Origin: an uncultured Clostridium sp.
GTDB lineage: Bacteria; Bacillota; Clostridia; Lachnospirales; Lachnospiraceae
Assembly (NCBI GenBank): GCA_900540335.1
Contig: UQFC01000057.1
Coordinates: 1 to 17,038 of the forward strand
Reading direction: 5' to 3'
Length of the DNA stretch: 17,038 nt
Shown: positions 1-7,454 of the stretch, piece by piece
Position numbering within the stretch: position 1 is the first letter of the stretch
How the letters are laid out: each line of letters starts with the position of its first letter
Notes under the pieces: model-generated
The model's database searches: none
Told to the model about the DNA's origin: nothing
Seen by the model: only the letters and a program-made list of their open reading frames with translations
Translations under genes and position numbers: made by a program

Positions 1-899
1 CAGCAAAGGAATTGGGCTATACGCAGTCTACGGTTTCCTCGCAGATTAAGCAGCTGGAGGCAGAACTGGGAGTCTACCTTTTTGACCGGATTGGAAAGCA
101 GACTACCATGACTCATCAGGGAGTGATTTTTTATGAGTATGCGGCAGGGATTGTCCGGGATCTGGAAATGGCGAGACAGGCTGTGGCTCAGACAGGAGAG
201 CTGACCGGGGAACTGTGTGTCGGTACGGTGGAATCGATTTGCGCGGCTATTTTTCCGGAGCTTCTTCAGACCTATCACAGGCTGCATCCGAAGGTAAACA
301 TCAGAGTGATTCTGGATACGCCTGAGAATCTGCTGAAGCGGATGGACCAGAATACTCTGGATTTTGTCTATCTGCTGGATAAGCGAATCTGCAGTGGAAC
401 GTGGGTAAAGGCGCTGGAGGAAGCGGAAAATGTCTGTTTTCTGGCGGGGGCGGCTCACCCTCTGGCCGGGAAGCGGGGAATCAGACTGGAGGAGATGGTG
501 CACCAGTCATTTCTTCTTACAGAGAAAGATGTCAGCTACCGTCTGATTCTGGATCAGTTTCTGGCTTCACAGGGACTGGAAATTACGCCGTTTTTGGAGA
601 TTGGCAATACGGATTATATTATTCGCCAGCTGATTCTGCAGGAGGGAGTATCTTTTCTTCCGGAATTTACCGTTCATGCCGAGGTCAGTGAGGGAAAGCT
701 TGCCGTTCTGGATGTGAAGGATTTTCATATGCAGGTGTGGAGGCAGATTCTTTATCACAAGGATAAGTGGGTTACGCGGGAAATGGAGGAGTTTTTCCGG
801 CTGGCAGGCGGAACGGACGGAAGAGCAGAAGCGGGGAAGACAGACAAGGGGAAAGAATCATCAATACATAAAAAACAGAAAGTGGGTGCAGGATTATGA
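1..899 (+). CDS. LysR-family transcriptional regulator, 5'-truncated by window edge
   Basis: This is a partial gene. The reading frame is open from the first complete codon at position 3, and the true start, probably about 30 codons upstream, is outside the window. The first visible residues (AKELGYTQSTVSSQIKQLE) are the recognition half of a LysR winged HTH, followed by the usual wing. From about residue 70 a periplasmic-binding-like effector domain follows (LCVGTVESICAAIFPELL), with family-typical blocks such as PLAGKRGI. About 30 C-terminal residues are hydrophilic and rich in Lys and Gly, and look non-conserved. LysR proteins are DNA-binding regulators responding to small ligands; the effector and targets here are unknown. 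The TGA stop overlaps the ATG of sbcD (ATGA, 896-899), so the two genes are probably cotranscribed and translationally coupled. The family is certain; the physiological role is not inferable. Confidence 0.93.
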   Translation, partial: AKELGYTQSTVSSQIKQLEAELGVYLFDRIGKQTTMTHQGVIFYEYAAGIVRDLEMARQAVAQTGELTGELCVGTVESICAAIFPELLQTYHRLHPKVNIRVILDTPENLLKRMDQNTLDFVYLLDKRICSGTWVKALEEAENVCFLAGAAHPLAGKRGIRLEEMVHQSFLLTEKDVSYRLILDQFLASQGLEITPFLEIGNTDYIIRQLILQEGVSFLPEFTVHAEVSEGKLAVLDVKDFHMQVWRQILYHKDKWVTREMEEFFRLAGGTDGRAEAGKTDKGKESSIHKKQKVGAGL

Positions 900-2035
900 A
901 ATTGATCCATTTATCGGATCTGCATATCGGAAAACGGGTCAATGAGTTTTCCATGCTGGAGGATCAGAAATATATTCTGGCGCAGATCCTTGGCATTGTA
1001 AAAGACGAGCAGCCGGACGGGGTGATTCTGGCAGGTGATATTTATGACAAAACCGTACCGCCTGCAGAGGCAGTACAGGTTTTTGATCATTTTCTTACGG
1101 AGCTTTCCAGGCTGGGAACAGCAGTGTTTCTTATCAGCGGAAATCACGATTCCGCAGAGCGCCTGGCCTTTGGAAGCAGTCTGATGCGGGAAAGCCGTGT
1201 CTTTTGCGCGCCGGTTTATGACGGGAATATTACCAGCGTATGTCTGGAGGATTCCTGGGGGGAGGTATGGATTCACCTTCTTCCCTTTTTAAGACCGGCA
1301 GCCGTGCGTCATGTTTATGAAAATGAGCCGGCAGATACCTGTGAGGAGGCAGTTGCCACAGCACTTTCTCATTTGAACCCGGATCCGGAAAAGCGGAATG
1401 TGCTGGCAGCCCATCAGTTTGTAACAGGGGCGGCTCTCAGTGAGTCGGAGGAGCTGGCTGTGGGCGGGCTGGATCAGATCAGTGCAGAGTTGTTTGACCC
1501 GTTTGATTATGTGGCGCTGGGGCATATTCACAGTCCGCAGCAGGTGGGACGGGAAACAATCCGGTATTGCGGAACACCGTTAAAATATTCTTTTTCTGAG
1601 GCAGGGCAGCAAAAATCTGTGACTGTGGTAATCCTGCGGGAGAAAGGAAATATTCAGATAAGGACGGTACCGCTGAAGCCGCTTCATGATATGAGAAAAC
1701 TCCGGGGAACGTATCTGGAGGTTACGGCGAAATCCTTTTATGAGCAGTTTAACCGGGAGGATTATGTGCAGATTACTCTGACAGACGAGGAGGACGTGCC
1801 GGACGGAATGCAGAAGCTGAGGGTGGTTTATCCCAACCTGATGCGTCTGGAGTATGACAACAAAAGAACAAGGGAAGGCCGTTTGATTGAGGCTGTAGAA
1901 AAGCTGGAGGAAAAATCAGGGCTGGAGCTGTTTGAAGAATTTTACGAGCTGCAGAACAACAGTCCCATGAGTGAAAGGCAGAGGAGCTTTGCCGGAAAAC
2001 TGATGGAAGAAATTGACAGAGAGAGGGAAGTATGA
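896..2035 (+). CDS. sbcD: Exonuclease SbcCD, nuclease subunit SbcD
   Basis: This is the Mre11-type metallophosphoesterase subunit of the SbcCD nuclease, which trims hairpins, protein-blocked ends and double-strand ends in the cytoplasm with Mn2+. All five phosphoesterase signatures are visible: DLHIG (Asp8, His10), GDIYD (Asp48), GNHDS (Asn83, His84), the histidine in LAAHQF, and GHIH (His210, His212). At 379 residues it matches the usual SbcD length of about 370-400. The ATG overlaps the upstream LysR stop and the TGA overlaps the sbcC ATG at 2032, both as ATGA. The 1:1 coupling with SbcC fits the heterotetrameric complex. The C-terminal segment after about residue 290 would form the capping and SbcC-binding region. 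No residue of the active site looks missing, so I expect a functional enzyme. Confidence 0.97.
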   Translation: MKLIHLSDLHIGKRVNEFSMLEDQKYILAQILGIVKDEQPDGVILAGDIYDKTVPPAEAVQVFDHFLTELSRLGTAVFLISGNHDSAERLAFGSSLMRESRVFCAPVYDGNITSVCLEDSWGEVWIHLLPFLRPAAVRHVYENEPADTCEEAVATALSHLNPDPEKRNVLAAHQFVTGAALSESEELAVGGLDQISAELFDPFDYVALGHIHSPQQVGRETIRYCGTPLKYSFSEAGQQKSVTVVILREKGNIQIRTVPLKPLHDMRKLRGTYLEVTAKSFYEQFNREDYVQITLTDEEDVPDGMQKLRVVYPNLMRLEYDNKRTREGRLIEAVEKLEEKSGLELFEEFYELQNNSPMSERQRSFAGKLMEEIDREREV

Positions 2036-5000
2036 GACCGGAATATTTGATTCTCAGTGGATTTGGCCCTTATGCAGGGCGGACAGAGCTTGATTTTCAG
2101 AGGCTTGGAAAGGGCGGACTTTACCTGATTACAGGAGATACAGGGGCCGGAAAGACCACAATTTTTGACGCGATTGCATTTGCACTGTACGGAGAAGCCA
2201 GTGGACAGGTCAGGGAGTCGGGAATGTTCCGCAGTAAATATGCTGCGCCGGAAACGCCGACTTTTGTGGAGCTGACCTTTTCCTATCAGGGAAAAATATA
2301 CCGGGTGCGCCGGAATCCGGAATATCTGCGGCCCAAGGGAAGAGGAAGCGGAATGACTCTTCAGAAGGCGGATGCAGAGCTTGTTTTTCCGGACGGGCGG
2401 CAGCCGGTCACAAAGGCAAGAGAGGTTACAAAGGCGATTACAGAGCTGACCGGACTGGATTACCGGCAGTTTACGCAGATTGCCATGATTGCTCAGGGAG
2501 ATTTTCAGAAGCTTCTGCTGGCGGGAACAGCGGAGCGGGGGGAGATTTTCCGCCAGCTTTTCCATACGGAACTGTATCGGGAGGTGCAGAACCGGCTGAA
2601 GGAAGAGGTAAAGCAGAGGTGGAAGCAGTATGATGAGCTGCGCCGGAGCATCAGCCAGTATCTGGACGGGGCAGACGCAGGAAGGGATGCGGAGCTGTCG
2701 CTGGAATTTAAGGAACTGAAAAAGGAACATTTTGACGGCAGGGCCGTCCGGGGAATGGAGATTTTAAGTCAGCTCCTGAAACGGGATGAAGCGCGCCTTC
2801 AGGAAATGGACACTTCGCTCGGAAAGCTGGAGGAAACCATTGTACGGGAAACAAGGCAGGCAGAAAAGCTTCGGCAGAGGAAAAAGCTGGAGCAGGATCT
2901 GGGGCTTCGCCTGGCTGCCCGGAAACAGGCTGAGGCAGAGCTGGAGATGGCCCGGAGCGAGGCTGAGGCTTCTTTGAAGGAGGCTGAGGAATGCGGGTCT
3001 CTGGAGGCGCAGATTCGCCGGGCAGAAGAACGGCTGGAAAAATGGAGTGCCAGGGAGAAGCTGGAAGCACAGCGGGAAGCTCTGGTGCAGGTGCTTGCAC
3101 AAACAGAAAAGCAGGCGCAGGCAGAAGGCGGGAAGATTGCGAAGCTGGAGGAGGAGGCTGTTTTTATAGGAAAGGAGCTGGAACAGTTTCAGGGGCTTGA
3201 CGGCAGGAGAGAACGACTTCTGGCAGAAAAGGAGAGACTGGAGCAGCAGAGGGAGGAAGCAAAAAAGGGAAAAGCTTTGTGGGAACAGGCGAAGAACCGT
3301 CTGCGTCTGACAGAGGAACAGCTGACTGTACTTCAGCAGGAAGCTTTTGAGGAAGGAGAAAGACTGACCCGGGCCCGGGGAGAGCTTGAGAAGACAAAGG
3401 CCGCAGAGCTTTCTCTGGAGCAGATTCAAAAAGAACAGCAGATTCTGGAAAACAGGAAAATCCGGGTTTCTCATCTGGAAGAGCAGATAGCCAAACGAAA
3501 AACGGCGGCGGAAAATCTGAAACAGTCTCAGGCCAGGTATCAGACAGCGGCAGAAATCAGCCGCAGCCTGCGCATGGAGTATACAGAGCTGGAGCAGCTG
3601 TTTTTTGACGGACAGGCGGGAATTCTGGCTGCGCAGCTGAAGGAGGGAAAAGCCTGTCCTGTATGTGGATCTCTCCATCATCCCATGCCTGCCTGTGTGC
3701 AGAAACAGGTACCTCGGAAGGAGGAGCTGGAAAAACGGGAAAAAGAAGTAAACAGCGCAGAGGGAAGAACAGAGCGGTGCAGCGGAGAAGCCCGACAGTG
3801 GAGAAAACGGCTTGAAGAGGAGGACGGACAGCTTGCCCGGACAGGCAGAATGTTTTATGGAGTGACGGAGCCGGAACAGCTGGAAGCGCTGGCAGAAAAG
3901 GAGAGGCAGGAGCTGATTCTTCTGGAGAAGGAAGTCGGCAGCCGCAGAATACAGGCTGAGGCGGAGAAGAAACAGAGGGAGAGACTGGAGACCTGGCTGA
4001 AGACCGGAGAAGAGAGGTTCCAGCAAAAGGAAAATGCCTTCTGGGAAAAGGAAAAGCAGAAGGCTGCCGAAGAACGGGGATGTCAGGAGTACCGGAAGCG
4101 GTTAGAGGAGATTTGCAGACTGGGGGAGAAGGGGAACGCCGGGGAACCGTTTTTCAACGGGCAGACAGGAGCGGCGTATGCATCAGAGGATTATGATACG
4201 GCAGAACATGCGGCCAGACTCCTTCTGGTTCTGGAGGAAAAGCTCCGCCGGGTTATGGAAGAGCTTGAGAAAAACAGAGTCCGGGAAGAACGGAGAAAGG
4301 CTCTGGAGCTGCGCCGGGAGGAGACAGAGAAACGCCGGAAAGAAGCGGAGACAGGAATTCATAGCTGTGAAAAGCAGATGGCGGAAAAAAGAACGGAGAT
4401 TCGCGGATATCAGGAGAGAATTCTTGAACTGAAGGGAGAAACGGCAGGAGAGCCGAAGGAGCAGCTGGAGCAGAAAATCAGACTGTGCAGGGAGAAAAAG
4501 ACACGGCTGGAGTCTGCGCGGGAAATGGCCGGACAGCGGTATCAGAAGCAGAAGGAACTGCTGGCAGGACTGATTCAGGCAGAGAAGACTCTGAAAAGCC
4601 AGCTGACAGAAAGCGAAGGACTGGATGAAGCCGGAATTCTGGAGACGCTGTCTCAGGCAGAGGAGCAAAAGAGGACTCTTTCCAGAGAAAGAGATGCCCA
4701 GTATGCAGCCGGGGAGAACAACAGGAAAATCTACAATGCGGTCATCGGGCGGCGGCAGGAGATGGAACAGGCAGAGCAGGAGTATGTATGGCTGAAGACG
4801 CTTTCTGATACGGCAAACGGAACATTAAGCGGCAAGCAGAAAATTGAACTGGAAACCTATATACAGATGAATTATTTTGATCGGATTCTCAGAAAGGCCA
4901 ATCTGCGGCTTATGACCATGAGCAGCGGCCAGTATGAGCTGAAACGCCGCGAGGACAGTGATAATAAAAAAGAAAAAGCAGGTCTGGAACTGAATGTAAT

Positions 5001-5349
5001 TGACCATTATAATGGTTCTGAGAGAAGTGTGAAGACCTTGTCCGGCGGCGAAACCTTTCAGGCATCCCTGTCCCTTGCCCTGGGGCTTTCTGACGAAATC
5101 CAGTCCCGATCCGGAGGACTCCGTCTGGATGCCATGTTTGTAGACGAAGGCTTCGGCTCTCTGGATGAGGATGCCTTAAATCAGGCGCTGAAGGCGCTGG
5201 AGGGGCTGACAGAGGGAGAACGGCTGGTAGGCATTATTTCCCATGTTTCTGAGCTGAAGGAGAGGATTGAAAATAAAATTGTGGTGACCAGATGCAGAAA
5301 CCGGGAAGGTACAGGAAGCAGGGCGGAGGTAATCACAGGAGGCAGGTAG
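2032..5349 (+). CDS. sbcC: Exonuclease SbcCD, ATPase subunit SbcC
   Basis: This is the Rad50-like SMC-type ATPase partner of SbcD. Walker A (GDTGAGKT) is at residues 35-42. A very long Glu/Lys/Arg/Gln-rich coiled coil is interrupted at the apex by the zinc hook CPVC (Cys542, Cys545). The C-terminal half carries the ABC signature LSGGE starting at Leu1003 and a Walker B region ending in VDEGFGSLDE (Asp1038, Glu1039), followed by a D-loop and an H-loop histidine (IISHVSEL). The hook near the middle of 1105 residues gives two coiled-coil arms of similar length, as expected for the intramolecular hairpin fold. Translation starts inside the sbcD stop (ATGA), with a purine-rich ribosome binding site (gagggaag) at 2023-2030. 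The gene is complete and its key residues are intact. The next gene starts 32 nt after the stop with its own binding site. Confidence 0.97.
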   Translation: MRPEYLILSGFGPYAGRTELDFQRLGKGGLYLITGDTGAGKTTIFDAIAFALYGEASGQVRESGMFRSKYAAPETPTFVELTFSYQGKIYRVRRNPEYLRPKGRGSGMTLQKADAELVFPDGRQPVTKAREVTKAITELTGLDYRQFTQIAMIAQGDFQKLLLAGTAERGEIFRQLFHTELYREVQNRLKEEVKQRWKQYDELRRSISQYLDGADAGRDAELSLEFKELKKEHFDGRAVRGMEILSQLLKRDEARLQEMDTSLGKLEETIVRETRQAEKLRQRKKLEQDLGLRLAARKQAEAELEMARSEAEASLKEAEECGSLEAQIRRAEERLEKWSAREKLEAQREALVQVLAQTEKQAQAEGGKIAKLEEEAVFIGKELEQFQGLDGRRERLLAEKERLEQQREEAKKGKALWEQAKNRLRLTEEQLTVLQQEAFEEGERLTRARGELEKTKAAELSLEQIQKEQQILENRKIRVSHLEEQIAKRKTAAENLKQSQARYQTAAEISRSLRMEYTELEQLFFDGQAGILAAQLKEGKACPVCGSLHHPMPACVQKQVPRKEELEKREKEVNSAEGRTERCSGEARQWRKRLEEEDGQLARTGRMFYGVTEPEQLEALAEKERQELILLEKEVGSRRIQAEAEKKQRERLETWLKTGEERFQQKENAFWEKEKQKAAEERGCQEYRKRLEEICRLGEKGNAGEPFFNGQTGAAYASEDYDTAEHAARLLLVLEEKLRRVMEELEKNRVREERRKALELRREETEKRRKEAETGIHSCEKQMAEKRTEIRGYQERILELKGETAGEPKEQLEQKIRLCREKKTRLESAREMAGQRYQKQKELLAGLIQAEKTLKSQLTESEGLDEAGILETLSQAEEQKRTLSRERDAQYAAGENNRKIYNAVIGRRQEMEQAEQEYVWLKTLSDTANGTLSGKQKIELETYIQMNYFDRILRKANLRLMTMSSGQYELKRREDSDNKKEKAGLELNVIDHYNGSERSVKTLSGGETFQASLSLALGLSDEIQSRSGGLRLDAMFVDEGFGSLDEDALNQALKALEGLTEGERLVGIISHVSELKERIENKIVVTRCRNREGTGSRAEVITGGR

Positions 5350-5381
5350 CAGCAGGAAAATACAGGGAGGATAGAAGACAG

Positions 5382-7277
5382 ATGGGAAAGACAATACTTC
5401 TGGTGTCCAGAGAGGAAATGCTTCATCAGGCCCACAACATATTGCAGGAGAAAAAATATACCATTCACGGAATGCGGGTAATCTCTACGGAGAATGCAGT
5501 TATGGAGGCCAGAAAAGCCATAGCGGACGGGGCATCCATTATCATTGCCAGAGGACTTCAGGCATCCTTGATCAAGCAGTACACCGATATTCCGGTAGTG
5601 GAAATTGTTCTGACAGCGCAGGAGATGGCTCTTTTGGTGATGAGAGCCAGACAGATTGTGGAGAAACCGCGGCCGGTTATTGCTGTAGTGGGATTCCGGA
5701 ATATGTTCTGTGATATGTCTTATTTTGACGAGCTTTACGGGATTGATCTGCGCATGTATTTTGCAGAGCAGGGGGCGCAGCTTCCGGGGACTGTGCAAAG
5801 GGCTGTGGAGGACGGTGTGGATCTGGTGATTGGAGGAGATACGGCAGTTTCCATTGCCACAGAGGCAGGGGTTCCCTCCCTGTTTCTTTCCACCACAGAA
5901 GATTCCATGCGTCAGGCTATGGCGATGGCGGAGAGCCTGGACTATGCCATGAAGGTGGAGAAAAAGACAGCGGCCCAGATGGAAACCCTCCTGGATTATT
6001 CCTTCAGCGGAGTAATCCGTCTGGACAGTCAGGGGCTGATCACGGCAGTAAATCCTGTGATGGAGGATATTATCGGAAAAAATCAGGAAGAGCTGAAGGG
6101 GCTTTTTGTAGGAGAACTTGCGCCTTTGCTGGGCGAGGAGGTGCTGCGTCAGGTTCTGAAGGAGGGGAAGGACTCCTCCCTGTTTCTGGAATGGAACCAC
6201 ACGCCTGTTTTTGCGGTAATTGCTCCTGTTCTCTATGAGGACCGGGTAGAAGGGGCGATTATTACCTGTCATAAAACAGCTCCCGGAGCAGGAACAAAGG
6301 AAAAAAGACAGGAGCAGAGCCGGAAGAGGGAGGAGAGGGGCCTTCCGCCCCTGGTGCGTTTTGAGGATATTCTCCAGGATTCTCCTGCCATGCAGGAATG
6401 TGTGCGCCTTGCCAGTCTGTATGCCCTGTCCCGGTATCCGGTAGTGCTGCGGGGAGAGCCGGGAACGGAAAAACGGATGCTGGCAGAAAGCATTCACAAC
6501 AGCAGTCCGAGAAAAGAGGGGCCGTTTCTCGATGTTCCCTGTCGGGGACTGTCCGGCGAGGAACAGAGGGATTTGATTTTTGGTTCCAGGGGGGCGGCCC
6601 TTCAGGCTCAGGGCGGAACCCTGCTTCTCAGGGATGCAGAGGAGCTGACTCTGGCAAACCAGTACCGTCTGTGTCAGCTGATCCGGTTTCAGGTATGCCA
6701 CGGAGCAGACATTGCCCGTATGAGGAAGGTGGATGTGCGGATTATGATAACAACAGGACGTTCCCTGTCAGAGCTGGAGGCAGAGGGAAAAGTCAGCAGC
6801 GATTTGTATTTTCTTCTGTCCGGGCTGGAGCTTTTGGTACCTCCTCTGAGGGAGAGAAAAGAGGACTTGAAAAGAAAGCTGGATATGACACTGCAAAGCT
6901 GCTGTGAGCGGTATGGACGGTTTCATGTTCTGACGGCAGGAGCCAGGGTGGTGATGATGGAATATCCCTGGAGAGGAAATCTGTTTCAGGTGGAGAGCTT
7001 TTGTGAAAGGCTGATTTTAACAGCCGGAAAGCGTTCCATTGATGAGAATACAGTGAAAAGACTGCTTGGAGAATTGTATCCGGAGCCTTCTGTCCCTGAC
7101 TGTGCGCCAGGTCTAAATCCGCCGGGAGAAGGCGCGTTAGAGGAAGAGCCGGAGGAGCTGCGCCGGATTCGCGCCGCGCTGAAAAAGTACAATGGAAACC
7201 GGGAAAAAACAGCAGAAGAGCTGGGAATCAGCAAAACAACGCTGTGGAGAAAAATGAAAATGTGGGGGATTGCATAA
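5382..7277 (+). CDS. PrpR_N/PAS/AAA+/Fis-type regulator with degenerate sigma-54 activator domain
   Basis: This 631-residue regulator has a PrpR_N-like sensor (about 1-195), a PAS domain (about 200-295), a sigma-54-interaction-type AAA+ module (about 325-560) and a Fis-type HTH (about 593-628, KTAEELGISKTTLWRKMK). PrpR_N domains bind small organic acids in known members, so an acid ligand is plausible. The ATPase looks disabled: Walker A reads GEPGTEKR (358-365) with Glu replacing the Gly before the Lys. The stretch between LIFG (398-401) and GGTLLL (411-416) is only 9 residues and lacks GAFTGA. The Walker B Asp-Glu is replaced by Arg-Asp (417-418), ATN by TTG, and the arginine-finger segment reads VSSDLYFLL. 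I chose ATG 5382 because gggagg lies 11 nt upstream and PrpR_N homology begins there; an in-frame ATG at 5292 lies inside sbcC. It sits just before the garR operon and is its likely regulator, probably without sigma-54. Confidence 0.88.
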   Translation: MGKTILLVSREEMLHQAHNILQEKKYTIHGMRVISTENAVMEARKAIADGASIIIARGLQASLIKQYTDIPVVEIVLTAQEMALLVMRARQIVEKPRPVIAVVGFRNMFCDMSYFDELYGIDLRMYFAEQGAQLPGTVQRAVEDGVDLVIGGDTAVSIATEAGVPSLFLSTTEDSMRQAMAMAESLDYAMKVEKKTAAQMETLLDYSFSGVIRLDSQGLITAVNPVMEDIIGKNQEELKGLFVGELAPLLGEEVLRQVLKEGKDSSLFLEWNHTPVFAVIAPVLYEDRVEGAIITCHKTAPGAGTKEKRQEQSRKREERGLPPLVRFEDILQDSPAMQECVRLASLYALSRYPVVLRGEPGTEKRMLAESIHNSSPRKEGPFLDVPCRGLSGEEQRDLIFGSRGAALQAQGGTLLLRDAEELTLANQYRLCQLIRFQVCHGADIARMRKVDVRIMITTGRSLSELEAEGKVSSDLYFLLSGLELLVPPLRERKEDLKRKLDMTLQSCCERYGRFHVLTAGARVVMMEYPWRGNLFQVESFCERLILTAGKRSIDENTVKRLLGELYPEPSVPDCAPGLNPPGEGALEEEPEELRRIRAALKKYNGNREKTAEELGISKTTLWRKMKMWGIA

Positions 7278-7287
7278 AGAAACGAAA

Positions 7288-7331
7288 TGAAATTATTTTG
7301 AAATAAATATGAAATAAAAATGAAAGATTGT
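7288..7331 (+). promoter_or_regulatory. Phased array of four 11-bp direct repeats (candidate activator site)
   Basis: Four head-to-tail 11-nt units start at 7288, 7299, 7310 and 7321: TGAAATTATTT, TGAAATAAATA, TGAAATAAAAA and TGAAAGATTGT. A further TGAAAT lies at 7363-7368, 42 nt (about four helical turns) after the last unit, and GAAAT also occurs at 7284. The array begins 10 nt after the regulator stop codon and ends 44 nt before the -35 box of the garR promoter. The one-turn spacing puts each TGAAA on the same DNA face, which suits cooperative binding upstream of a promoter, and the A/T tracts may also curve the DNA. The repeats and spacing are directly visible; their role as an operator is inferred. 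Confidence 0.6.
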
Positions 7332-7375
7332 GGCAGATGAACAAGAAAAAATCCTGTTTTTATGAAATTCAACCA

Positions 7376-7404
7376 TTGTTTCTTTCCGCTGTGATATCTA
7401 TAAT
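7376..7404 (+). promoter_or_regulatory. Sigma-A-type promoter of the garR operon
   Basis: A -35 box TTGTTT (7376-7381) and a perfect -10 box TATAAT (7399-7404) are separated by 17 nt, predicting transcription from about 7411 and a short leader of about 44 nt. No GG/GC pair with -24/-12 spacing is present nearby, so the operon is probably read by the vegetative sigma factor and not sigma-54. The weak -35 box is compatible with dependence on an activator bound upstream. Confidence 0.6.
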
Positions 7405-7417
7405 GCAGGCATAGATA
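7395..7417. promoter_or_regulatory. 7-bp inverted repeat over the -10 box (candidate operator)
   Basis: TATCTAT (7395-7401) and ATAGATA (7411-7417) form a perfect inverted repeat with a 9-nt gap, overlapping the -10 box and the predicted start site. This position would suit a dimeric repressor blocking RNA polymerase. A short hairpin at the 5' end of the transcript is a weaker alternative, because only the right arm lies in the predicted RNA. Confidence 0.45.
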
Positions 7418-7454
7418 CCTGAGGCACAGGAATACAGGAAAGAGAGGAAATATC

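Noticed and set aside
2764..4026. Long minus-strand open frame opposite sbcC, rich in Leu, Phe, Gln and Pro
   Set aside because: It mirrors the Glu/Lys/Gln-rich coiled-coil codons of SbcC and shows no independent coding sign.
5292..5381. Upstream in-frame start giving 30 extra residues on the PrpR-like regulator
   Set aside because: It lies inside sbcC, its residues are Arg/Lys/Gln-rich and unlike the family, and ATG 5382 has its own binding site.
5181..6701. Long open frame of 506 codons on the minus strand opposite the PrpR-like regulator gene
   Set aside because: The protein is low-complexity, rich in His, Leu, Ser and Pro with no recognisable domain, has no ribosome binding site, and lies opposite a clear regulator gene; it is a codon-bias shadow.
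7329..7350. Possible sigma-54 promoter (TGGCAG at 7331-7336) upstream of garR, suggested by the neighbouring activator-like regulator
   Set aside because: No GC dinucleotide occurs at the required -12 spacing, and a good -35/-10 pair with TATAAT lies just downstream.
7405..7454. Riboswitch in the garR leader
   Set aside because: The predicted leader is only about 44 nt and shows no conserved aptamer-like pairing beyond one arm of the inverted repeat.
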